From NCBI GenBank assembly GCA_964455935.1, contig CAYVZU010000013.1, forward strand, positions 1-48,020: 48,020 nucleotides of DNA. Reading direction: 5' to 3'. The notes beneath the pieces were generated by a model that did no database searches, had not been told where the DNA came from, and saw only the letters and a program-made list of their open reading frames with translations. This stretch comes from CAYVZU01 sp964455935. GTDB taxonomy: Bacteria; Fibrobacterota; CAYVZU01. The translations under genes were made by a program, and so were the position numbers. Within the stretch, counting starts at the first letter, position 1. Every line of letters starts with the position of its first letter. Positions 40,578 to 48,020 of this stretch are shown one piece after another.

Positions 40578-42240
40578 TGCCCATTCCTACCTGGTTCGGG
40601 AAATCCAAAATCGAATCCAGGCAATTCCCGATCTCGCCCAGGCGTTTTTGGGAATGCAGGTCACGTTCGAGCTTCCCGCGAATTCGGAACATGGGGACTT
40701 GGCGACAAGCATCGCCTTCCAATTGGGCAAGAAGCTAAAGCGCAACCCGCGCGAAGTCGCTGTCTCCATAATGACTCCTTTTGGCTGGGATGAGGCCTTC
40801 GTGGTTGCCGATCCGACATTGGGCCAGACAATCAAGGGCCCGGGTTTCATCAATTTCCGGTATTCCCAGTCCTACCTAAACGCTCAGTTGGGGCGGATTC
40901 TTTCGGAAGGGGCCAACTATGGCCACAAACCGTCCAACGGCAAGCGGGCACTTCTGGAGTTTGTCAGCGCCAATCCCACCGGACCAATGGTTGTTGTCAA
41001 CGCCCGGGCTGCTGCCATTGGGGATTGTCTGGCCCGGATGCATGCCTTTGAAGGATGGGCCGTTCAACGTGAGTATTACGTTAACGATGCCGGAAACCAG
41101 GTCCGTCTGTTGGGCGCATCGGTTGATGCCCGTTACAGGGAGCTTCTGGGACAGACCGTTAGCCTTCCGGAAGAAGGTTACCATGGGCAATACATTGTCG
41201 AAATCGCCCGGAAAATCATGAGCGAGATGGACAAGGAACCTCTGTCTTGGAATGAACAGCAACGGATCGAACGGTTCGCACGGATAGCGCTCGATTCCAA
41301 CCTTGCCCAACAGAAGGAAGCCCTCTGTTGCTATGGAGTGGCATTCGACTCCTGGCAAAGCGAGAAGGAGCTCCACGACAAGGGCTACCTCAAGCGCGTT
41401 GAGGATGTCTATCGCTCAAAAGATCTGCTTTACGAGCACGAAGGCGCGGTTTGGCTTCGGACCAGCCGATATCATGACGAAAAGGACAGGGTCTTTGTCA
41501 CCTCCAAAGGATTTCCCACCTACCTGTTTGGCGATGCCGCTTACCACCTGCATAAGGCAGAGCGCGGTTTCGATCGGTATGTGACTCTGTGGGGTCCGGA
41601 CCACCACGGCTATATCCCGAATCTCGAAGCCGCAATCGAGGCTTTGGGCGTGGACAAGTCGCGCTTCACGAATTTGATCGTGCAACAGGTCAATCTTCTT
41701 CGCGAAGGACAGGCCGTTAAAATGTCAAAGCGAGCCGGCGAATTCGTCACGCTGGACGATCTGGTCGCAGAGGTTGGAGTGGATGCCGCGCGCTATTTCT
41801 TCCTCATGCGAAGGTTGAACTCCCATTTTGATTTTGATCTGGACCTTGCCAAGAAGAAATCCGAGGACAATCCTGTCTTCTACGTGCAATATGCCCATGC
41901 CCGAATTTCCAGCGTTCTGCGCAATGCGCTAGAGCAAGGACGCGCTCATGAGGGGGGTGACCCCAACTTGCTGGTTTCGCCGGAAGAAACAGCCCTGATT
42001 AAAAAACTGATACAGTACCCGGATCTTGTCCGGGGGGCTTTGAAGGCTTTGGAAACGCAGCGGATTCCGGCATACCTGGAGGAGCTGGCGGCCGCTTTCC
42101 ATCTATTCTACCAGCATCACCGCGTCATCGGCGATGACGTGTCTCTCTCCGCGGCGCGGCTGGCCCTTGTCCGATCCGCGCAGATCGTTTTCGCGGGCGG
42201 CCTGGGTATTTTGGGCGTATCTGCACCCGAACGAATGTAA
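40555..42240 (+). CDS. argS: Arginyl-tRNA synthetase with altered HIGH region
   Basis: The 561-residue protein has the ArgRS core. FVSANPTGP (137-144) marks the N-terminal side of the active site, followed by MVVVNARAAAIGD where most ArgRS have LHxGHxRxA; the HIGH histidines are missing. KMSKR is intact (389-393, AVKMSKRAGEFVTLDDL), as are EYYVNDAGNQVRLLG and VTLWGPDHHGYIPNL. The C-terminal DALR anticodon-binding region is present (FYVQYAHARISSVL). It charges tRNA-Arg. An ATG at 40561 is an alternative start. The overlap with rsfS suggests one transcript. Confidence 0.93.
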   Translation: MTMSQNPDAHSYLVREIQNRIQAIPDLAQAFLGMQVTFELPANSEHGDLATSIAFQLGKKLKRNPREVAVSIMTPFGWDEAFVVADPTLGQTIKGPGFINFRYSQSYLNAQLGRILSEGANYGHKPSNGKRALLEFVSANPTGPMVVVNARAAAIGDCLARMHAFEGWAVQREYYVNDAGNQVRLLGASVDARYRELLGQTVSLPEEGYHGQYIVEIARKIMSEMDKEPLSWNEQQRIERFARIALDSNLAQQKEALCCYGVAFDSWQSEKELHDKGYLKRVEDVYRSKDLLYEHEGAVWLRTSRYHDEKDRVFVTSKGFPTYLFGDAAYHLHKAERGFDRYVTLWGPDHHGYIPNLEAAIEALGVDKSRFTNLIVQQVNLLREGQAVKMSKRAGEFVTLDDLVAEVGVDAARYFFLMRRLNSHFDFDLDLAKKKSEDNPVFYVQYAHARISSVLRNALEQGRAHEGGDPNLLVSPEETALIKKLIQYPDLVRGALKALETQRIPAYLEELAAAFHLFYQHHRVIGDDVSLSAARLALVRSAQIVFAGGLGILGVSAPERM

Positions 42241-42259
42241 ACTCAATTGGAGGAATCAC

Positions 42260-43159
42260 ATGAGCGTTTTGGTTGCCGGCTCCACGGGCCTGGATAACGT
42301 CGAGACTCCAAGCGGTAAGATTAAGGACGCCTTGGGCGGCTCCGCCTTTTATGCGGCCACCGCGTCCAGTTTTTTTGCGCCCACATCCCTGCTGGGGATC
42401 GTGGGCGATGATTTCCCGCGCAAGCACATCGAATTCCTCCGCCGCCGCAAGATCGACCTTTCCGGCCTCGAAGTGGTTTCGGGCGGAAAAACGTTTCGCT
42501 GGTCGGGCAAATATCACCAGGATCTCAATACCCGCGACACACTTGATTTGCAGCTGAATACATTTCTCCAATTTGCGCCGCAGCTCAACAAGGAAGCCCA
42601 AAAGAAAAAATTTCTGTTTCTGGCCAATATCGACCCCGAGCTTCATCTGCAAATCCTGGCGCAAGCACACCGGCCACAGTTTGTTTTGGCCGATACCATG
42701 GATCACTGGATCCGGGACAAAAACAAAGCCCTTCTAAAACTGCTGGGCAAAATCGATGCGTTCGTTCTTAACGACAGCGAAGCCCGGTTGCTCACGGGCG
42801 AAGACAACCTGATTCGGGCCGCCAGGGCGGTTCGCAAAATGGGGCCCAAGATTATCCTGATCAAAAAGGGCGAACACGGAGCGCTTCTGTTCCAGGGGAG
42901 CGAAATCTTCTCGGCCCCGGCTTTTCCGCTTGACGAGGTCGTGGATCCCACCGGCGCTGGCGACACCTTTGCCGGCGCTTTCATCGGTTACCTTTCCGGC
43001 AAACGCGTCTGTTCTTCGGAACTGCGCAAGGCTGTGCTTTTTGGCACTGTTGTGGCTTCATTCACATGCGAGGCGTTCTCGGTCGAGAAGCTCAAACGAA
43101 TCAGCTCCAAACACATTCAGGGCCGGGCCCGACAGTTGATGCAGATGGCACGAGTGTAA
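42260..43159 (+). CDS. PfkB-family carbohydrate kinase
   Basis: The 299-residue protein is a ribokinase-like sugar/nucleoside kinase. The N-terminal GG motif region (DALGGSAFYAATASS) and the C-terminal catalytic DPTGAGDTFAGAF (229-241, with Asp235 the likely base) are clear. VLNDSEARLLTG is the typical middle motif. GGAGGAAT lies ahead of the ATG at 42260, 19 bp after argS; upstream in-frame sequence overlaps argS and is not used. The substrate could be fructose, ribose or adenosine. It may belong to the rsfS-argS transcript. Confidence 0.9.
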   Translation: MSVLVAGSTGLDNVETPSGKIKDALGGSAFYAATASSFFAPTSLLGIVGDDFPRKHIEFLRRRKIDLSGLEVVSGGKTFRWSGKYHQDLNTRDTLDLQLNTFLQFAPQLNKEAQKKKFLFLANIDPELHLQILAQAHRPQFVLADTMDHWIRDKNKALLKLLGKIDAFVLNDSEARLLTGEDNLIRAARAVRKMGPKIILIKKGEHGALLFQGSEIFSAPAFPLDEVVDPTGAGDTFAGAFIGYLSGKRVCSSELRKAVLFGTVVASFTCEAFSVEKLKRISSKHIQGRARQLMQMARV

Positions 43160-43324
43160 GAGAGTCGGGAGTTGGGGGTCGGGAATCCTGAGCCGGGAAT
43201 GACAAGGCAATGACGCCTTGCAAAGCATCGCTCCACTTTTCATTTTAAGATGATATAAGGCGGCCATTACATCCATTCCCGATTCCGAATTCAAAGTCAT
43301 ACCACCATTCGCGGAGATTCCACT

Positions 43325-45787
43325 ATGAAAGTCCTCATCATTGGCGGAGTGGCCGGAGGGGCCACGACCGCCGCGCGGCTGCGGCGGCTGGACGAGAAGG
43401 CTGATATCACCATTGTCGAGCGCGGCGCGTACATTTCCTATGCCAACTGCGGGCTGCCATACTATCTTGGCGGCGTCATCGCGGAACGCGACCGCCTGTT
43501 TGTGCAGACGCCCCAGGCGTTCAAACAGCGGTTTAACATTGATGTCCGGGTTCGTACCGAGGCCGTTAAGATCGACCGCGCGGCCAAGCGGGTTGTGCTC
43601 AAAGACCTCAACACCGGGGAATCCCGTGAGGAATCCTACGACAAGCTCCTGCTCTCGCCCGGCGCCGAGCCGGTCCGGCCGCCCATTCCCGGCATCGATC
43701 GGCCCGGGATTTTCACGCTCCGGGACGTTGCCGATGTGGACCGAATCAAATCTTTTCTCGACGAGCGCAAGCCCAAGCGGGCGGTTGTGGTGGGCGCAGG
43801 TTTCATTGGGCTCGAAATGGCCGAAAATCTTCATCACCGCGGCATTCGGGTAACCCTCGTGGAAATGGCCGAGCAGGTCATGACGCCGCTGGACTATGAA
43901 ATGGCATCCGAAGTCCACCGGCACCTGAAATCAAAAGGGGTCGAATTCTTTCTGAATGAAGCGGTATCGGGTTTCAAGGCCGGCCAGGGCGAGACCGTGC
44001 TGAGCCTTAAAAGCGGCCGCGAGCTGAAAACGGACATGGTCCTGCTTTCGGTGGGCATTCGGCCCGACAGCCGCCTGGCCAAGGATGCCGGCCTTCCCGT
44101 GGGCAGCCGAGGTGGAATCGAAGTCAACGAATTCCTTCAGACCTCCGATCCCAGCGTCTATGCCGTTGGCGATGCCATCGAGTTTGCGTCCCCGATTACC
44201 GGAAAAAAAAGCGGAGTATACCTGGCCGGGCCGGCCAATAAACAGGGCCGGATCGCGGCCTGGAATATTGTAAACGGCAATCAACAGAAATACTGCGGCG
44301 CGATCGGCACTGCCGTGGCCAAGATTTTTGACATGACGGTTGCCTCCACGGGAGCTTCGGAAAAAACGTTGCGTTCCGAGAAGATTTCTTTCGATTCCTG
44401 GATCATCCACGCTTCCTCCCATGCGGGCTATTACCCCAACGCTTTGCCCATGAGCCTGAAAATCCTGTTCGCCCCCGGCACCGGCAAGGTGCTGGGAGCC
44501 CAGGCGGTGGGCCATGAAGGCGTGGACAAAAGGATCGATGTTGTCGCGACTGTTCTTAAGGCCGGCGGCACAGTGCACGATCTGGCAGAGATCGAACATG
44601 CTTACGCGCCGCCATATTCCTCGGCCAAGGACCCGGTGAATCTGGCCGGGTTCGCCGCGCAGAACATTCTCAACGGCACAATGAAGCCGATTCGCTGGAA
44701 TGAAATTGGGTCCAATAATTCCGTTTATCTGCTCGATGTGCGCACGCCCGAGGAATTTCAACTCGGAACCATTCGGGACGCGGTCAATATTCCGCTCGAT
44801 GATTTGCGCGGGCGCATCTCCGAAATTCCAGCCGGTCAAAAAATTGTGGTCTTCTGCGGGGTGGGCCTGCGCGCTTATGTGGCCGCGCGCATTCTAATGC
44901 AGAACGGGTTTGCCCAGGTTTACAATCTGTCGGGCGGAATCCGGACGTACGAGTGCGCGACCCAGAAGCAGGGAAACGAAGATCTTTTCGGAATGGACTT
45001 TATTGGAAAGGACGATATGATTTACCAAGTCGATCCCCAGAAAAGCAGCCGGCCTGCGCGGCAGATAGAAATAGACGCTTGCGGTCTGCAGTGCCCGGGC
45101 CCGGTGATCCGCCTTAAGCAAGCGGTGGAACAAACCGTGTCCGGGGACCGCATTCGCGTTCTGGCCACGGATCCGGGATTCGCCCGCGATGTGGAATCAT
45201 GGTGCAAACTGGCCGGCCACAAGCTGATCGCGCTGAAGGACGAAGGCGGGCGGGTGGAAGCCATGATTGAAACGACATCCGGCGAAAAAACGACTCGATC
45301 CTTTGGGGGCCCGGGCGGTGATGAGAAGACGCTGATCGTCTTCAGCCAGGACCTGGATCGCGCGCTGGCGGCTTTTGTCATCGCCAACGGCGCCGCCTCG
45401 GCCGGCAAAAAGGTCACCATCTTTTTCACCTTCTGGGGCCTGAACGTAATCAAGAAGCACCAGAAGCCCTCGGTAACCAAGGACCTCATGGGCCGCATGT
45501 TCGGCTGGATGCTGCCCGGCAGCAGCCTGGGGCTCAAACTATCCAAACTTAACATGTTGGGCATGGGCACGCTGATGATGCGCTGGCGCCTGAAATCGTT
45601 GCGCATCGACTCGATCGAGTCGATGATCCAGACGGCCGTGGCCAACGGCGTCAAGATGATCGCGTGCCAGATGTCGCTGGACGTGATGGGTGTGAAAAAA
45701 GAGGAACTCCTCGACAACGTGGAGATCGGCGGCGTGGCCACTTATCTCCAAATCGCGGAATCGGCGAATTTGAATCTGTTTATTTGA
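43325..45787 (+). CDS. CoA-disulfide-reductase / rhodanese / TusA / DsrE-like fusion
   Basis: The 820-residue protein has four modules. Residues 1-450 form a FAD/NAD(P)H oxidoreductase of the CoA-disulfide-reductase type: GGVAGGATTAARLRR, Cys42 in ANCGLPYYLGG and VVVGAGFIGLEMAENL. Residues 455-545 are a rhodanese domain with Cys511 (FCGVGLR). Residues 580-650 are a TusA-like domain (IDACGLQCPGPVIRL, Cys586 and Cys590). Residues 665-820 are a DsrE/F-like domain (LIVFSQDLDRALAAF, conserved Cys781 in ACQMSLDVMG). The set handles persulfide and CoA-thiol redox, passing sulfur between the Cys sites. GGAGA precedes the ATG. A terminator lies just downstream. Confidence 0.94.
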   Translation: MKVLIIGGVAGGATTAARLRRLDEKADITIVERGAYISYANCGLPYYLGGVIAERDRLFVQTPQAFKQRFNIDVRVRTEAVKIDRAAKRVVLKDLNTGESREESYDKLLLSPGAEPVRPPIPGIDRPGIFTLRDVADVDRIKSFLDERKPKRAVVVGAGFIGLEMAENLHHRGIRVTLVEMAEQVMTPLDYEMASEVHRHLKSKGVEFFLNEAVSGFKAGQGETVLSLKSGRELKTDMVLLSVGIRPDSRLAKDAGLPVGSRGGIEVNEFLQTSDPSVYAVGDAIEFASPITGKKSGVYLAGPANKQGRIAAWNIVNGNQQKYCGAIGTAVAKIFDMTVASTGASEKTLRSEKISFDSWIIHASSHAGYYPNALPMSLKILFAPGTGKVLGAQAVGHEGVDKRIDVVATVLKAGGTVHDLAEIEHAYAPPYSSAKDPVNLAGFAAQNILNGTMKPIRWNEIGSNNSVYLLDVRTPEEFQLGTIRDAVNIPLDDLRGRISEIPAGQKIVVFCGVGLRAYVAARILMQNGFAQVYNLSGGIRTYECATQKQGNEDLFGMDFIGKDDMIYQVDPQKSSRPARQIEIDACGLQCPGPVIRLKQAVEQTVSGDRIRVLATDPGFARDVESWCKLAGHKLIALKDEGGRVEAMIETTSGEKTTRSFGGPGGDEKTLIVFSQDLDRALAAFVIANGAASAGKKVTIFFTFWGLNVIKKHQKPSVTKDLMGRMFGWMLPGSSLGLKLSKLNMLGMGTLMMRWRLKSLRIDSIESMIQTAVANGVKMIACQMSLDVMGVKKEELLDNVEIGGVATYLQIAESANLNLFI

Positions 45788-45824
45788 GCGAGCTAATAAA
45801 GCGGTATATATTTTTATTCAGCAC

Positions 45825-45868
45825 ACCCGCCGAGCCTAAGCTTTGCATGCTCCGGCGGGTTTTTCTTT
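45825..45868 (+). terminator. Rho-independent terminator
   Basis: ACCCGCCG pairs with CGGCGGGT, and AGC/GCT extend the stem past one bulged base, around a loop of about 13 bases. A T-rich run (TTTTTCTTTT) follows. It is 38 bp after the four-module gene stop. The rest of 45869-46264 shows no supportable gene. Confidence 0.8.
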
Positions 45869-46264
45869 TGGTGGGCACGGCCCAAAATTGATGGGCACAG
45901 ACGGCCGCTTCACGCCACCTTTCTGCAATTTGGTGATGGCAAAGAAGGATACGCGCGGAGGATACGCTGAAATACTGCTTCACTCCGGCTTTCAACCTTC
46001 TCTTCCGTGCAGCTTTCCAACGGCACCTGAATCGCGACTCGCACGCCCTAATACCTGATCATGTTTTGGGCAGTTCCCTGTTTTTGCGTGCCCGACAAAT
46101 CTATCTTTTCCGTACATGGACCTGAACGGTCCGTACTGCGTAAAGAGTCCTTTCGGTCATGAATCCGGCTGGGGCGTTGCCTCCGTGAATTACGATTTGG
46201 GGGCGCTCCTCAAACGCACAACATGAGGGTAAGTATCCAATGCGTGGGCATTTAGGAGTTGAAA

Positions 46265-47734
46265 ATGACTGTTGAACGGTCGCGGGAATACATTAGCGGG
46301 CTTATCCACGAGCTTTGCGGCTTGCCTTCCGAGACGGAATGGGTGGAGTTCAAACACAACAATGACAAGCCGGAGGATGTTGGCGAATACATTTCCGCCT
46401 TGTCAAACTCAGCGGCTTTATTGGGGAAAGTGAATGCTTACATGGTTTGGGGTATAGACGCTCATTCACATGAGAAGCTTGGAACGGGCTTTCACCCATC
46501 AACCCGCAAGATCGGGAATGAGGAACTGGAAAATTGGCTGCTGAAATTACTTGCTCCAAAGATTCTCTTCCGGTTCTTTGAGATTACGATTGAGGGCAAG
46601 CCGATTGTCCTGCTCGAAATCAGAGCTGCAACCCGCAACCCCGTCCAGTTCAAGGGTACCGAATTCATCCGGGTAGGTTCGTATAACAAGAAGCTGAAGG
46701 ACTTTCCCGAAAAGGAGCGCGAGCTGTGGCGTGTTTTCGACGCCATACCTTTCGAAAGGGAAATTGCTGCTGAGAATATTCCGACAGAAGACGTCCTTAG
46801 ATTACTGGACTATCCATCCTATTTCGAACTCCTGAAATTGCCTCTGCCGGAATCGCGAGATGGTATTCTCGCTGGATTGCAGGATGACGAGCTGATTGCG
46901 CCGGGAAGAAATGGAAAATGGAATATCTCGAATCTCGGTGCGGTACTGTTTGCCAAGAAGCTTTCGGAATTCCGGTTCGTGAAGCGTAAAGCTATGCGTG
47001 TTATCCTTTACAAGGGTGAAAGCCGAGTATCTACCATTCGTGAGCAAGAGGGAGGCAAAGGTTACGCGAGCGGCTTTGGTGGACTGGTGGACTTCATTTT
47101 GGGAATGCTGCCGGAGAATGAAGTAATCGGTCGGGCATTGCGCAGCAAAGTCCCAATGTTCCCGGAATTGGCAGTACGTGAGCTTGTAGCGAATGCGATT
47201 ATTCATCAGGATTTCCATGCCACGGGTACTGGACCCATGATCGAGATTTTCGATAATCGCATGGAGGTTACCAATCCGGGTTTGCCATTGGTAAAGACCG
47301 AACGGTTCTTGGACAGCCCGCCAAAATCACGCAATGAAATGCTCGCCTCTTTTATGCGACGCATAGGGGTTTGCGAGGAGCGCGGAAGTGGCATTGACAA
47401 AGTTGTTTTTCAAACCGAAATGTACCAACTACCAGCCCCGTCGTTTCTAACCACGGAGGAACACACAATCGCTGTGCTATTTGCGCATCGTGAATTGAAG
47501 GAGATGTACAAGGAAGACAGGATACGGGCCTGCTATCTCCATGCCTGTCTTCGATATGTTCAGCGCGATTTCATGACCAATACAACTTTGCGCGAGCGCT
47601 TCGGTATTGAGCCAAAGAACAAGGCAATGGCATCCAGGATCATTAAGGAAGCAATCCAGGCCAAGGCCATTCGGTTGTACGATGATTCCGTTGGAAGCAG
47701 GGCAAATCGGTACCAGCCTTGGTGGGCTAAGTAA
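46265..47734 (+). CDS. AlbA_2 (Schlafen-type) plus HATPase-type ATP-binding protein
   Basis: The 489-residue protein begins with an AlbA_2/divergent AAA_4 domain (about 20-135; SETEWVEFKHNNDKPEDVGE, SALSNSAALLGKVNAYMVWG, EFIRVGSYNKKL). A GHKL-like HATPase_c_4 region follows (about 290-390; ELAVRELVANAIIHQDFHAT, IFDNRMEVTNPGLPL, MRRIGVCEERGSGIDKV), then a C-terminal winged-helix-like part. Such proteins are often called RecG-like ATP-binding or transcriptional regulators and are common in accessory regions. The ATG at 46265 follows AGGAG; a TTG two codons earlier is possible. Its role (regulator, defence, nucleic-acid binding) is not resolved. Confidence 0.87.
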   Translation: MTVERSREYISGLIHELCGLPSETEWVEFKHNNDKPEDVGEYISALSNSAALLGKVNAYMVWGIDAHSHEKLGTGFHPSTRKIGNEELENWLLKLLAPKILFRFFEITIEGKPIVLLEIRAATRNPVQFKGTEFIRVGSYNKKLKDFPEKERELWRVFDAIPFEREIAAENIPTEDVLRLLDYPSYFELLKLPLPESRDGILAGLQDDELIAPGRNGKWNISNLGAVLFAKKLSEFRFVKRKAMRVILYKGESRVSTIREQEGGKGYASGFGGLVDFILGMLPENEVIGRALRSKVPMFPELAVRELVANAIIHQDFHATGTGPMIEIFDNRMEVTNPGLPLVKTERFLDSPPKSRNEMLASFMRRIGVCEERGSGIDKVVFQTEMYQLPAPSFLTTEEHTIAVLFAHRELKEMYKEDRIRACYLHACLRYVQRDFMTNTTLRERFGIEPKNKAMASRIIKEAIQAKAIRLYDDSVGSRANRYQPWWAK

Positions 47735-47760
47735 GGTAAGGAAGGTAGGTTTGGTTGATT

Positions 47761-47797
47761 GTGGTGGTGGTGGTGGTAGTAGTAGAAGAAGTAGAAG
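47761..47797 (+). repeat. Triplet microsatellite (GTG)n/(GTA)n/(GAA)n
   Basis: Five GTG units run into GTA and GAA units (37 bp), 26 bp after the stop of the Schlafen-type gene. It is flanked by GGTTGAT words and a weak CACTCA/TGAGTG inverted pair (47812-47839). Beyond 47840 no gene is supported. Confidence 0.7.
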
Positions 47798-48020
47798 CGT
47801 CGCAACACCCATTCACTCAATGAGTTACTTAGTGAGTGCTTTGGTTGATGGTTGGTTGATTGCTATTGGTACTTAAGCGGCAACCTGAAGATTTTATGGC
47901 ATAGCAGATCAAATCCCCTCCTCGATAGCTCAACGAAGTGGCTTTGCCACTGGATGCGATCAACGCGGCTCGCGCATTCGAGAAAATGCCAGATTTATTG
48001 CCGCGAGCCGCAAAACCGAT

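Noticed and set aside
43195..43220. CAAGGC/GCCTTG hairpin as terminator of the PfkB gene
   Set aside because: The stem is only 6 bp and no T-run follows.
45843..46058. Possible small gene after the terminator
   Set aside because: It begins within the terminator hairpin, lacks a ribosome-binding site and resembles no family.
47761..47797. CRISPR-like tandem repeat
   Set aside because: Units are 3 bp with no spacers; it is a microsatellite.

Overview
The window looks like a chromosomal segment from an uncultured, diderm (Gram-negative-type) bacterium that is moderately G+C-rich. Lipoprotein and Sec/Tat signals, two probable outer-membrane beta-barrels, LPP20/FlgT-like envelope proteins and FlgD-like C-terminal extensions support a diderm. 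Many Gfo/Idh/MocA oxidoreductases, a ThuA protein and xylose-isomerase-like TIM barrels are typical of PVC/FCB-type and related candidate phyla, but the phylum cannot be fixed from this sequence. Intergenic DNA is unusually rich in palindromic repeats. There is no rRNA, CRISPR array, prophage or transposase gene; one tRNA-Glu(CUC) is present.

Layout. 1-1.6 kb: end of an unknown gene, a palindromic element, a nitrilase-superfamily hydrolase and a small conserved protein. 1.6-7.6 kb: a carbohydrate block in which a LacI regulator, ThuA and Gfo/Idh gene are bracketed by two near-identical ~235-bp TA-flanked repeats, followed by a TIM-barrel isomerase and a second Gfo/Idh gene. Together they suggest sugar or glycoside conversion through keto intermediates. 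7.6-9.3 kb: UV-damage endonuclease overlapping a convergent Nudix hydrolase/response-regulator pair. 9.5-13.3 kb (minus): tRNA-Glu, STAS, DHH phosphoesterase, HIT, UppP and a beta-barrel protein. 13.5-17.4 kb: HTH-cupin regulator, opine-dehydrogenase-like protein, a decayed AraC-like locus and SrkA kinase. 17.5-23 kb: a fusion of a degenerate metallophosphatase with thioredoxin-like modules, GerW-family protein, lamin-tail protein and an animal-type adenylosuccinate lyase. 23.4-26.9 kb (minus): bi-domain oxidoreductase, a broken carbamoyltransferase and a tiny DUF5989 protein, probably a decaying surface-polysaccharide locus. 26.9-32.5 kb: a long inverted-repeat element, a Na+/Ca2+ exchanger and a 1407-residue PAS/cyclase/Ser-Thr kinase/TM/lectin-like/TPR signalling protein. 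32.8-38.5 kb: Tat-exported DUF362 protein and a four-gene envelope operon. 38.8-45.8 kb: PanD, a barrel-like protein, LytR_C protein, RsfS, ArgRS with an altered HIGH motif, PfkB kinase and a four-module CoA-disulfide-reductase/rhodanese/TusA/DsrE protein. 46.3-47.7 kb: a Schlafen/AlbA_2-type ATP-binding protein followed by a triplet microsatellite.

The strongest leads are the 1407-residue cyclase-kinase receptor, the inactive-looking metallophosphatase/thioredoxin fusion, the repeat family with shared termini but different interiors, the LacI operator pair overlapping its own start codon, the 34.6-38.5 kb envelope operon and the ArgRS lacking a recognisable HIGH motif. All functional statements rest on reading motifs; no database search was run.
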